From positions 2,412,695-2,476,694 of the forward strand of contig NC_009051.1 in the NCBI RefSeq assembly GCF_000015825.1: 64,000 nucleotides of DNA, written 5' to 3'. Source of the DNA: Methanoculleus marisnigri JR1 (GTDB lineage Archaea > Halobacteriota > Methanomicrobia > Methanomicrobiales > Methanoculleaceae). The notes beneath the pieces were generated by a model. It had not been told where the DNA came from, made no database searches, and saw only the letters and a list, made by a program, of their open reading frames with translations. The translations under genes and the position numbers were made by a program. This document shows positions 25,016 to 33,383 of this stretch, piece after piece; within the stretch, counting starts at the first letter, position 1; each line of letters begins with the position of its first letter.

Positions 25016-25034
25016 TATCAGAAATTGGGGAAGA

Positions 25035-25044
25035 GAATATTTAA
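25035..25044 (-). promoter_or_regulatory. TATA box of the DASS transporter
   Basis: On the minus strand the sequence is CTTAAATATT, about 25 bases before ATG 25015. This promoter decides the start codon and implies a leaderless transcript. Confidence 0.65.
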
Positions 25045-25185
25045 GCATAAGGAATCGAATTGCAGGGAGTTTAAGGGATTATTCACGAATTTGAGCGACT
25101 TGAACGCCGCTTAGACGTGACAGGCCGATCCGGGCGCGGCCGGAACCCGTCCCGCCGGAGAGAAGCCGTCGCGCCGCCATACCAA

Positions 25186-25193
25186 CCTATATC
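25186..25193 (+). promoter_or_regulatory. TATA box of the DUF3821 surface protein
   Basis: CCTATATC lies about 29 bases before ATG 25219. The AACCTATATC block matches that of the SulP gene at 4203-4212. Confidence 0.6.
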
Positions 25194-25218
25194 AGCAGAA
25201 TCAGCCATACGAGATACC

Positions 25219-26223
25219 ATGGCACCAGAGTGGATCCGCAGGCGAGGCCTCGTCATCCTCCTCGCCATCTGCATCATTGCCCTTTGTGTGGGGCAGGCCG
25301 GAGCCCGCGGCCCGACGATCCGCGATATCCAGCCTTATGACACGATCTTTATCTACGAAGAGGGGCTCGACCTCTCGCAGCTGAGGAACGCGACCACGGA
25401 TAACCCCGTCACGGAACTGCGGCGATACCAGGACGACAACCCCGACCGGGGGGTCACGAGGAGCATCCCGGTCGCCGACGACACCAACTTTGAAGTGCAG
25501 GAGATCTACCTGCAGGAGGACTACGGGACATACTACGCCTACAACCCCGAGGACGGGACGTCGGCGCAGGTCATGATCCGCGAACCGAGGCTCTTCCTCG
25601 ACGTGGTGCTCGCGAACCCCCACCACAACGAACCCCTGGAAGGGCTGACCGTCTCCCCGAACACCCGGATCGCGTTCAGGGTGTCCTCTCCCGACGTCGG
25701 GGCGTTCTACCAGGCGGGCGGCGTCTACCCGGCGACGATTGATATCGTGCTCACCACACCGGGCGGCGCCGAGACCACCGTCATCGGAGGACGCAACTTC
25801 GCGGGGTTAAACGTCAGTTCGACCCGGTTCTACACCGACGACCCCGGCTGGCCGGGCGCAGTCCGGCTCGGCGACCTCGGTGAGCCGGGGACCTACTCCG
25901 TCAGGGCAGTATGGAGGACGCCTTCGGGGTTCGACGCCTACGCTCCAGACTCCGAGCGGGTGACGTTCGCGGTAGCAAACCGCGTCGGGGTGGATACGAC
26001 CGCGACGCCGACGCCCACCGCAACCGTGACGGCCACGCCGACGGCAACACCAACGGAGATGACCGTGCCCACGACCGAACCAACGGCAACGGAGACGGCA
26101 ACACCGGTCACAACCGCGACGACGGAGCCGACGACCCCGACACCGACCGCAGCGCCGCTCCCGGCCGCCCTGGCCGTAGCAGCGGCCGGGTTCGTCCTGA
26201 CGCTCGCCGGCAGGCGAAGGTAA
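25219..26223 (+). CDS. DUF3821 domain exported surface protein
   Basis: A 334-residue protein with a signal sequence (about residues 7-29), a DUF3821 domain beginning TIRDIQPYDTIFIYEEGLDL, a second beta domain (LFLDVVLANPHHNEPLEGLT onward) and a long Thr/Pro/Ala/Glu linker, ending in a hydrophobic helix and AGRRR. These are hallmarks of Methanomicrobiales cell-envelope proteins. The ATG at 25219 is fixed by the promoter. The long linker is built from TPTATPT-like repeats and probably spans the cell wall or S-layer. Exact function is unknown. Confidence 0.82.
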   Translation: MAPEWIRRRGLVILLAICIIALCVGQAGARGPTIRDIQPYDTIFIYEEGLDLSQLRNATTDNPVTELRRYQDDNPDRGVTRSIPVADDTNFEVQEIYLQEDYGTYYAYNPEDGTSAQVMIREPRLFLDVVLANPHHNEPLEGLTVSPNTRIAFRVSSPDVGAFYQAGGVYPATIDIVLTTPGGAETTVIGGRNFAGLNVSSTRFYTDDPGWPGAVRLGDLGEPGTYSVRAVWRTPSGFDAYAPDSERVTFAVANRVGVDTTATPTPTATVTATPTATPTEMTVPTTEPTATETATPVTTATTEPTTPTPTAAPLPAALAVAAAGFVLTLAGRRR

Positions 26224-26230
26224 AGAGAGA

Positions 26231-26542
26231 TCAACAGAACCGGCAGCCGCACCCGCCGTCAGCGTCCCTGATCCGGCGGAGGGCTGCAGCCGCCCATCTT
26301 GTGACACCCGGATCGGCGTCCTCGAGCGCCTGCACGAGCGCCGGGACCGCTCCCGCATCCCCGATCATCCCGAGGGTGTAGGCCGCCCACATCCGGAGGC
26401 GGGGATCGGGATCGTCGAGCGCAGGAAGAAGGGGCGGAAGGGCGGCCGGACCGAGGGCGGCGAGGTTCGCCGCCGCTGCCATCCGGTCGGCGGTTCCACC
26501 GTCGCGGAGAGTCCGGATTAGCGCCCCGGCATCCACCGTCAC
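26231..26542 (-). CDS. Small HEAT-repeat protein with C-terminal cysteines
   Basis: A 103-residue protein with about three HEAT-like helix pairs: DRMAAAANLAALGPAALPPL, RLRMWAAYTLGMIGDAGAVP and GVTRWAAAALRRIRDA. It ends in GGCGCRFC, a possible metal or disulfide site. HEAT repeats are protein-binding scaffolds, in archaea often linked to regulation. The start overlaps the stop of the STAS gene by four bases (GTGA), so they are cotranscribed; the scaffold could bind the STAS protein or its partner. That role is inference. Confidence 0.78.
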   Translation of the reverse strand: MTVDAGALIRTLRDGGTADRMAAAANLAALGPAALPPLLPALDDPDPRLRMWAAYTLGMIGDAGAVPALVQALEDADPGVTRWAAAALRRIRDADGGCGCRFC

Positions 26543-26907
26543 GGAGACGTGCTCTCCTCTTCTCTCTTCTCTTCGTCGCCCGCGGCCAGGATCTCGTCGA
26601 GACCCACGTAGATCGGGAAGACCTCGTGGACGCCCGCCATCAGGAAGACCTTGTAGACATCGGGCTGGACCGCGCAGAGCGCCATCTCTCCGTCCACCCT
26701 TCTGAGATCACGAAACTTGCCGAGCAGCACCCTGAGACCGCTGCTGCTCATGTAGGCCGCCTTCTCCAGGTTCACAAGCACCCGTTTTCCGCCCCGCGCC
26801 AGCACTCCGGCAATTACCGTATCCAGGCGTTTTGCCGATTCCGCATCGATTCTGCCGTCAACGGATACGACTGCCGTATCGTCCCGCTCACTGACCGTTA
26901 CGTCCAT
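26539..26907 (-). CDS. STAS domain protein (anti-anti-sigma factor-like)
   Basis: A 122-residue single STAS domain. VTVSERDDTAVVSVDGRIDA at the N-terminus leads to VLVNLEKAAYMSSSGLRVLL (about residues 53-72), containing the Ser/Ser pair that RsbW-like kinases phosphorylate in bacterial anti-anti-sigma factors. It resembles the STAS protein at 33002 and could share its partners. The start ATG 26907 follows the shortest open frame giving a complete domain; the frame runs upstream to 26967. It is the first gene of a pair with the HEAT protein. Confidence 0.85.
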   Translation of the reverse strand: MDVTVSERDDTAVVSVDGRIDAESAKRLDTVIAGVLARGGKRVLVNLEKAAYMSSSGLRVLLGKFRDLRRVDGEMALCAVQPDVYKVFLMAGVHEVFPIYVGLDEILAAGDEEKREEESTSP

Positions 26908-27010
26908 GGTTGTTTTTCTGTGCGAGAGGAGAAAAATCGCGCGTTTCTCACCGGGCGCATACAGCACTTACGCTATACTCACGTGACGCTTCGCTTTTCC
27001 AAAAAAGAGG

Positions 27011-28198
27011 TCAGTGGGTCTGCCGGTAGTAGTCCCAGGCGTCGACTGCGGTGCCGTTTGCAAAGATACAGACACCGTACTCGCTGCCGTCGGGGTTCTT
27101 CCGGATCTCGTAGGTGTGGCCCTGCTCCTTACACCAGACCGCGGCCGGGTTCGCGAGGCCGACGGTTTCACTGCACCGGGCGCAGGCCCACGGGATGTCA
27201 ACGATCTCGATAGGGGTTCCCCACTGCTGGATCGTCGCGGTATCCCGGGCTATCTCCCCGACGAAGGTAAGGCGCATTCCGTCGACGCGGTAGGTCTCGT
27301 CGAGATCGAGCGGAAGATAACGTTCGCCGTCGTCGGCGACGATCCCGTAGAACCCGCCCTCGAGGTCGACGAACGTGACCGTCCCGGTCTTTGCGACGTA
27401 GGTCGCGTTCCCTGCCGTATCGATGGCGATGACCTCGACCGGGGTGCCCCACTGCTGGATGGTCATGGTGTTCTCCTTGATCCGGGCAACGAACGTCACG
27501 TTCGCCCCGTCCGTCTGCCAGGCTTCGTCGAGACCGAGCGGGAGGTAGTGCCTGCCGTCGTCGGCGACGAGGCCGTAGAACCCACCCTCGAGATCGATGT
27601 AGGTGACCGTGGCGTTCCCGGAGACGAGCAGGACGCCTTCAACCAGTTCGATCGACCGGATCTCCACAGGAGTTCCCCACATCCCAATCCCCGCGACGTC
27701 ATCCTGCACGTCGGCGCTGAACTGCACTAAAAGACCGTCCTGCCGGTACTCCGCCGGGAGGTTTCCGGGCAGGAATTTCCTGCCGTCGTCGGTGACGAGG
27801 CCGTAGAACCCGCCCTCGAGGTCGATGTAGGTGACCGTAGCGTTCGCCGCGACCGTCCGGCGGGTGTCGCCCGCCGCGATCTCGACTATCTCGACCGGCG
27901 TCCCCCACTGCTGGATGGTTGCCGTCTCGTTCATGATATTGACGGCGAACGCGACACGGAGGCCGTCCTGCCGGCATTCAGTCGGGAGGTCGGCGGGGAG
28001 GTAACGTTCGCCGTCATCGGCGACGATCCCGTAGAACCCACCTTCAAGATCGACGAACGTGATCGTGCCGTTCCCGGAGATGCGCTCGGCCGGCTCGTCC
28101 TCTCCCCCGGCAGCCATGCACCCGCATGCAACGACAGCCCCGAAGAGAACGAGGAAAATAACCAGATAGCTCGGATAGGATCCCGTCATAGGCTTCAA
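27011..28198 (-). CDS. Lipoprotein with four tandem repeats and a DUF333-like C-terminus
   Basis: A 395-residue exported protein. The N-terminal hydrophobic segment ends VVACGC (about residues 22-27), a possible lipobox. Four repeats of roughly 75 residues follow, each with T(I/V)T(F/Y)(V/I)DLEGGFYG, then V(A/T)DDGR or DDGER, YLP or FLP, a middle DG motif and a final WGTP(V/I)EI. The C-terminal 60 residues resemble DUF333: GLANPAAVWCKEQGHTYEI, then GSEYGVCIFANG. The repeats look like OB or beta-sandwich domains. The binding target is not known. It stands alone between a STAS/HEAT pair and the DUF2207 gene. Confidence 0.72.
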   Translation of the reverse strand: MKPMTGSYPSYLVIFLVLFGAVVACGCMAAGGEDEPAERISGNGTITFVDLEGGFYGIVADDGERYLPADLPTECRQDGLRVAFAVNIMNETATIQQWGTPVEIVEIAAGDTRRTVAANATVTYIDLEGGFYGLVTDDGRKFLPGNLPAEYRQDGLLVQFSADVQDDVAGIGMWGTPVEIRSIELVEGVLLVSGNATVTYIDLEGGFYGLVADDGRHYLPLGLDEAWQTDGANVTFVARIKENTMTIQQWGTPVEVIAIDTAGNATYVAKTGTVTFVDLEGGFYGIVADDGERYLPLDLDETYRVDGMRLTFVGEIARDTATIQQWGTPIEIVDIPWACARCSETVGLANPAAVWCKEQGHTYEIRKNPDGSEYGVCIFANGTAVDAWDYYRQTH

Positions 28199-28309
28199 CA
28201 GGGATACATTACGCCGGGGGAGGTAAGTAGGTTTCTTTAACTACGAAGGAATTCGGACTTATTTGACGGGAGGGCCATGTATCGGGTAAAAAAGGATCGA
28301 AGAAGAGCG

Positions 28310-30136
28310 TCAGCGCCCCCCGACGCCACCGCCGCCAAAGCCGCCGCCGCCGCCGAACGACCCGCCCCCACCGAACCCGCCGCTGCCGCCGCCACTCGAC
28401 GGCGGGGAGTAGAGGACGATCGGGGCAAAGATCACCGGCATGTTCGAGTAGAGCGGCACCCCGACATCCGGGATGTTGATATGCAGGTTCTTCATCGCCT
28501 GCTCCACCTTATCCCCGATGCCGAGCGCCGTCCCGTAGACCAGCCACTCTCCCCACATCGAGAGGTCGGCAGGGGAGTACTGCCGGATCAGCGCGAGATC
28601 CGAGAGGAAGTAGGAGAACGCGTCCCACTCGAGTTTCTCCTTGTAATGGTCGCCTTTCCAGAACCCAAACAGCGTCGAGGGGAAGATGGCCGCGATCCCG
28701 ACCTGGACCGCGGCGATGAAGGCGAGGGTGCCGGCCGGGATCAGGAGATTGGCCGCGCCCGGCGCGAGGATGAACGCGAGGATGGATAGCCCGCAGGGGA
28801 TGGCGCCGAGGAAGACGAGCGGGAGGATCATCGTCCGCCCGTCCTTGATGTACCGGTGGGCGAGCGAAGTGTCCACGTCCCGGGTCAGGCCGGCAAGCGA
28901 CTGCTGGTACTGCACGATCCGGTGCTGGTATCCGGGGCTCCTCCGGGCGGTCCGGGCGAACTCCTCGAGTTCGGCGGTGTCCACGACGTGATCGTCGGCG
29001 ATGTTTCCAAGGAAATTGAGCACCCGCTGCTCGTAAGGATCGCTCGACACCCCCGAGACGATCCTGACCGTGACGCCTTTGCCGTCCGGCTTTTCGGTCA
29101 CCACGATCTTCTTCTGCCGGTGAAGATCGAGGATCGTCGCGTAGAACCCGTTCTCGTCGTAATCAAGTGCGTCGCCCTTGAAGAGGAGGTTCACCTGCCA
29201 GGGTTTGAGCGCGGTGTTCGGCGTGAAACTCAGGTACTCCGGCACCGTGAACGGTTTTTCCCTGCCGTAGCGGAGGTAGACGCCGAGGAGGATGAACGGC
29301 ATCGCGAGGACGAGGACGGTCGCAAGGCCATAGAGGATCTTCGCCGCCGCATACAGGATCGGGGGCCAGCGGTTGGCGTCGGCTGCCTGCTGCCGCACGT
29401 CCGGGACGTACCCGGGGAACCCATCGATCTCTTCCATGAACGCCGGATCGAGAACCATCTCGATATTCAGCGCATCGTCCTGCGGGGCGGCCCCCGTGAC
29501 GACGACGGACTCCGCCGTCCGCTCGACCTCAAGGGTCGGGGGATGCGTGTAGACCTCCTCGATCTGCCCGGCGAACGGCAGCGTGACCCGGAGGTTGCGG
29601 AAGGAGACGTGCTCGTCCACGAGTTTCAGATTCAGGTGCGCCCATTCCTCGTCGTACTCGATCGGCGGCCGGACGATGTAGCGGTACTCCACCGTATAGG
29701 TGCCCGGGGCGAAGTAGTCGGGGTTGTAGAGGCCCACTTCGCTATCGAACGCAAGATTCCGGATCGCCGCGATATCCGAGGTGGTCGGGCTCCCCGCGGC
29801 CGGGCGCACCTCACCCCAGTGATCTTTGACATAGCCGATGGTTCCGGGCGGAGCAGCCATCCCGGCAAACTCGATATGCGGCCGATCGATTGCGGAAAAA
29901 GCAAGCGGTGCGTCCCAGTACCGGAAGAGCATCCGGTACTCGCCTGCGGCGCGGACGTCGTAGGTGTAGCGCTCGACCAGGGTTCCGTTCTCGCAGAAGA
30001 CGGCTTCATACTGCTCGACCTCAAGATTCCCCCGGAAGAGGGCAGGGAGCGCATTCGCTCCGACGACCGCCAGCACCCCGATAACCAGGGTGACGGCGAG
30101 GAGGGTGAGTATCTGTTGCCGCTCGGTTATCCGCAT
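28310..30136 (-). CDS. DUF2207 membrane protein with Gly-rich C-terminus
   Basis: A 608-residue protein with an N-terminal helix (about residues 9-30), a large extracytoplasmic beta-rich domain (to about 265), several membrane helices with cytoplasmic segments, and a C-terminal tail of GGGG and FGGGG runs. That is the layout of DUF2207 proteins, often next to LemA genes as here. The role of the LemA/DUF2207 pair is not established; it has been tied to envelope or membrane remodelling. The gene begins six bases after the LemA stop, so it belongs to the same transcript. Confidence 0.87.
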   Translation of the reverse strand: MRITERQQILTLLAVTLVIGVLAVVGANALPALFRGNLEVEQYEAVFCENGTLVERYTYDVRAAGEYRMLFRYWDAPLAFSAIDRPHIEFAGMAAPPGTIGYVKDHWGEVRPAAGSPTTSDIAAIRNLAFDSEVGLYNPDYFAPGTYTVEYRYIVRPPIEYDEEWAHLNLKLVDEHVSFRNLRVTLPFAGQIEEVYTHPPTLEVERTAESVVVTGAAPQDDALNIEMVLDPAFMEEIDGFPGYVPDVRQQAADANRWPPILYAAAKILYGLATVLVLAMPFILLGVYLRYGREKPFTVPEYLSFTPNTALKPWQVNLLFKGDALDYDENGFYATILDLHRQKKIVVTEKPDGKGVTVRIVSGVSSDPYEQRVLNFLGNIADDHVVDTAELEEFARTARRSPGYQHRIVQYQQSLAGLTRDVDTSLAHRYIKDGRTMILPLVFLGAIPCGLSILAFILAPGAANLLIPAGTLAFIAAVQVGIAAIFPSTLFGFWKGDHYKEKLEWDAFSYFLSDLALIRQYSPADLSMWGEWLVYGTALGIGDKVEQAMKNLHINIPDVGVPLYSNMPVIFAPIVLYSPPSSGGGSGGFGGGGSFGGGGGFGGGGVGGR

Positions 30137-30142
30137 GGTCTA

Positions 30143-30718
30143 TCAGAACGATATCGTCGGGACCCGCTCGATCTCCTCGCCGAACTCCAGGTACTCGAGC
30201 TTCGTAAAGCCCATGACGCCGGCGATCAGGTTCGAGGGAACCGTGTCGGTCATGGTGTTGTACTGCTGGGCGATGTTGTTGTAGGTGTAGCGGTGCCGGG
30301 CGATCTCGTCCTCGACACCCTGGACCGCGCCCATCAGGTTCTGCACCGTCTGGGAGGTCTTGAGATCGGGGTAGTTCTCTGCGACCGCGAGCAGCCGCCC
30401 GAGAACCGAGCGCGATTCGCGCTCGAGTTCGTTCAGGTCACCCGGGCCGGCGCTGCCGATGCGCGCCCGCATCTCGGTCACCCCGGTCAGGGTCTCCTTC
30501 TCGAAGGCCGCGTAGCTCTTCACCGCGCCGAGGAGCTGCTCGATCATGTCCAGCCGCTTCTTCATCGCGACCTTCACCTGCCCGACCGTCGCTTCGGCGG
30601 AGTTTTTGAGGGAGAAGAACCGGTTGTAGATGCCGATTGCTGCCGCCGCGACGCCGATGACGATCAACACCACGACGACGATAAGGACAATGGAAATGAT
30701 GTCCAACGTTGTCACCAC
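30143..30718 (-). CDS. lemA: LemA family protein
   Basis: A 191-residue protein with one N-terminal membrane helix (about residues 6-28), followed by a helical domain. The LemA signature is present: YNRFFSLKNSAEATVGQVKV (about 31-50), KKRLDMIEQLLG, then ENYPDLKTSQTVQNLM (about 118-133) and RYTYNNIAQQYN. A TATA-like box at 30740-30747 (minus) lies about 25 bases before GTG 30718, so a leaderless GTG start is likely; a second GTG at 30715 is possible. It is the first gene of the pair with DUF2207. Confidence 0.9.
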   Translation of the reverse strand: MVTTLDIISIVLIVVVVLIVIGVAAAAIGIYNRFFSLKNSAEATVGQVKVAMKKRLDMIEQLLGAVKSYAAFEKETLTGVTEMRARIGSAGPGDLNELERESRSVLGRLLAVAENYPDLKTSQTVQNLMGAVQGVEDEIARHRYTYNNIAQQYNTMTDTVPSNLIAGVMGFTKLEYLEFGEEIERVPTISF

Positions 30719-30739
30719 TACTCTATGTACCCCGCGGCG

Positions 30740-30747
30740 TATTTAAG
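30740..30747 (-). promoter_or_regulatory. TATA box of the lemA-DUF2207 operon
   Basis: On the minus strand it reads CTTAAATA and lies about 25 bases before GTG 30718. Confidence 0.55.
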
Positions 30748-30843
30748 AGGTGACCCCTGAGACAGCAAAAATGAAAGGGAAGCCGCAGAAACCGAAAGAC
30801 CAGGCGGGATTCTCCACACCGACCGCGGTTTCCGGGACGGCCG

Positions 30844-32520
30844 CTACTCCGCAACCTCTTCCCCGGAACTCACCATCGCCACCACGTTGCCGTCCGCGTC
30901 CCGCAGAAGGGCGTTGTGCCAGAGGATCGGCCGCTCCCGCCCGTCCCGCGTGACGACCGGACTCTCCTCGAACGGCGGAGGTTCGACGCCGCAGGCCACG
31001 AGACGGTTGAAGTTCTGCGCGAGCCGGTCGCGCAGCCGCTCGGGAACGACCGTCGCAAACCAGTTCTTTCCCGCAAGATCTCCCTCGGCGTATCCCAGGG
31101 TTTCGCTCGCCTTCCGGTTGACGAGGTCGATGGTGCCGTCCGCCCCGATCACCGCGATCATCACGCCTGCCGCCTCCAGGTATCCCTGCGCCCGGTCGCG
31201 CTCGGCGATCAGGAGAATCTCCGCGGCGGCGCGATCGGTGACGTCCTCGGCGATCCCGAGCATGTATTTCAGCATGCCCCTTGAACTGAAGATCGGGATC
31301 TTCTTCATGGAGAGCGTCCGCCCGCCCTCTGTCCGGATCTCCTTCTCAAGGGCGGCCGCCCGCTCCACGAGTTCCCGGTCGCCGTCGGCAAAGAATGTCG
31401 CCATCTCCGGCGGGAAGATCTCCGCGGCCCGTTTTCCCGCCATCTCCTCCTGTGTCATCCCGAGGAACGTCTCGGCGGCCTTATTCGAGAAGACAAACGT
31501 GTTTTCTTCCACTTCCCGGACAAAGACCATGCTCGGGATGTTGTTGACCACCGAGTAGAGGAACGACTTCCACTGGGCTACCCTTTTTGCGGCACGCGTC
31601 CGCTCGGTGACGTCGCGGCAGACCATCCGGTAACCGGTGAAGTCGCCGATCACGTCGTAAACCGGCGTCCCGCTCACCTCGAGAACGACGGGGCTTCCGT
31701 CCCGGTGGAGCATCGTCCATTCGAAGAGGACTCGCGGTCTCGGCTCGGCTAAAAGTGCGGAAAACTGTTCCCTGACGGGTTCCGCCTTCTCCGGGGCCAT
31801 GAAGTCGCAGGGGGTCTTTCGGAGCATCTCTTCGGGCGCGTAGCCGAGGATCTCCCGGCTTTTGGGGCTGACGTAGGTGAACGTGCAGGCTTCGTCGACG
31901 TTCAGGATCAGGTCGCTGATGTTCTCGACGAGGCTTCTAAAGAGGAGCTCGCTCTCGCGCAGAGCCTCTTCCGCCCGCCGTCCCTCGGTGATCTCCTCGA
32001 GGATGATGGTGACGCCCGGCGCCCCGTCGTTGAAGACAGTGGGGAGAAACTTGATCCTGAAGAAGAGTTCCTCGTCCTGCCGCAGAAACCGGAGTTCTTC
32101 GGTGACCTCGCGGCCGTTCAGGGCGTCGGTGATCCGGCTCCGTATCAGCGGGTGGTCGAACGCGGCGAGCGGCGACGCCTCGATGGAGTTCCCGATGATA
32201 TCGTCTCGCTCCCTCCCCGCAAACGAACAGACGGCGTCGTTTGCCTGGACGATCCGACGATCCCGGTCGAGCACCAGCACGAGATCCGACGAGAAGTTGA
32301 GCATGGCGGCGATGGGAACCCTCTGCGAGAGGTAGAAGACTTTGGCCTTCCCGTAGGTCTCCATCTCCACCTGGCCCGATACCAGGAGGACGTCGAGGTA
32401 CCGGGAGACGGTGTTCCGGTTGATCCCGACGGCTGCGGCAAGATCGGAGACCGACATGCCGCGCGGATGCTCTTTCAGGGCTCGCAGCAGGAGAGAGAGT
32501 GCGTCGGTAGTGGGATCCAT
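30844..32520 (-). CDS. HTH-PAS regulator with multiple PAS domains
   Basis: A 558-residue protein. The N-terminus is a helix-turn-helix (MSVSDLAAAVGINRNTVSRY, about residues 22-41), followed by four PAS-like domains starting near residues 77, 190, 315 and 440. Motifs include DDIIGNSIEASPL, EILGYAPEEMLRKTP and ASETLGYAEGDLAGKNWF. No histidine-kinase, GGDEF or other output domain follows. Thus DNA binding itself may be the output and the PAS domains the sensors. Start ATG 32520 is backed by a TATA box at 32546-32552 (minus); TTG 32526 is a poorer candidate. A similar protein lies at 40451. Confidence 0.82.
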   Translation of the reverse strand: MDPTTDALSLLLRALKEHPRGMSVSDLAAAVGINRNTVSRYLDVLLVSGQVEMETYGKAKVFYLSQRVPIAAMLNFSSDLVLVLDRDRRIVQANDAVCSFAGRERDDIIGNSIEASPLAAFDHPLIRSRITDALNGREVTEELRFLRQDEELFFRIKFLPTVFNDGAPGVTIILEEITEGRRAEEALRESELLFRSLVENISDLILNVDEACTFTYVSPKSREILGYAPEEMLRKTPCDFMAPEKAEPVREQFSALLAEPRPRVLFEWTMLHRDGSPVVLEVSGTPVYDVIGDFTGYRMVCRDVTERTRAAKRVAQWKSFLYSVVNNIPSMVFVREVEENTFVFSNKAAETFLGMTQEEMAGKRAAEIFPPEMATFFADGDRELVERAAALEKEIRTEGGRTLSMKKIPIFSSRGMLKYMLGIAEDVTDRAAAEILLIAERDRAQGYLEAAGVMIAVIGADGTIDLVNRKASETLGYAEGDLAGKNWFATVVPERLRDRLAQNFNRLVACGVEPPPFEESPVVTRDGRERPILWHNALLRDADGNVVAMVSSGEEVAE

Positions 32521-32526
32521 GTGCAA

Positions 32527-33001
32527 ACAGTGTTTCGTGCCGGGGGATATAGGGTTTTGCAGTGCTGCATGCTATGTCGCTACATGCAACGCCACACCAC
32601 AATGCAAGGCAATAACAGAAAAGAATATATACCAGACAGATCAACACATGATCCCCAGAGTCGAGAGACGGGGAATCTCTCCGACAATCCGGACCGCACA
32701 GGCACGGCGGGCCGGGCCGGCGCAGGAACGGCTGGGATCGGTGAACGGAACATTCACCACGCTGACTGCATCAACGTCACGATGCACCGGGAGACCCGGT
32801 GCACACAGGCACACCTCTCTAAACACTCATACCGGCACGGTGGACGCGGCGCCGGAGCGGGCGGCACAACCGCTCCGGGACCCGCCGCAGACACCGCATG
32901 GTTATCACACACCCTACAATACTTCTTTTTTGCTCTCTCAGCAAGACGCCCGAAAACAGAGAGCAACATCTATCTCCCATCAGAACAAAAAAAACTATTA
33001 A
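32527..33001. other. Long intergenic region with promoter and inverted repeats
   Basis: No supported gene. The left end holds the minus-strand TATA box (32546-32552) of the HTH-PAS gene and, just beyond it, TGCATG and CATGCA arms separated by 11 bases, plus nearby GCAGTGCTGC and TTGCATTG-like units that could be an operator. The right half is unusually poor in structure apart from CACCGGGAGACCCGGTG (near 32785-32803) and ends in a run of A before ATG 33002. Confidence 0.5.
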
Positions 33002-33358
33002 ATGAGCGGGCACTTCGAGATCACCGAGGAAAAGGCCGGCACCGTCGATATCGTCACGATGAAAGGGCGGCTGGACGCCGGCTCTTCGGAGACGGCACAG
33101 GAGCGGATCAACAGGGTGCTCGACGCCGGAGGGAGGAACCTCCTCGTCAACCTCTGCGACCTCGACTATATCAGCAGCTCCGGGCTCCGGGTGCTGCTTG
33201 CCACGCTGAAGCGGCTGAAGACCAACGGCGGGGCGCTCCGGATTGCCTGCGCACAGCCGCAGATCCTCGAGGTCTTCACCATGGCGGGGTTCCACCGGAT
33301 CTTTTCGCTCTCTCCCGACGAGGCAACTGCGCTTGCCGGTTTTCCGGCGGGATCCTGA
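33002..33358 (+). CDS. STAS anti-anti-sigma factor-like protein (RsbV-type)
   Basis: A 118-residue STAS domain. GTVDIVTMKGRLDAGSSETA opens it, and LLVNLCDLDYISSSGLRVLL (about residues 47-66) contains the phosphorylatable Ser cluster that in Bacillus RsbV is the target of the RsbW kinase. It precedes a PP2C-type phosphatase and an RsbW-like kinase on the same strand, so it is very probably the regulated partner of both. Classical sigma factors do not exist in archaea, so the released partner must act on something else. A weak TATA-like block (near 32970) suits a leaderless start. Confidence 0.88.
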   Translation: MSGHFEITEEKAGTVDIVTMKGRLDAGSSETAQERINRVLDAGGRNLLVNLCDLDYISSSGLRVLLATLKRLKTNGGALRIACAQPQILEVFTMAGFHRIFSLSPDEATALAGFPAGS

Positions 33359-33383
33359 TCGGCAACACGGGTGGTAGACCGGC

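Noticed and set aside
28856-30760. 634-residue plus-strand ORF opposite DUF2207/LemA
   Set aside because: Antisense to two well-supported genes, with Arg/Glu/Asp-rich composition and no motifs.
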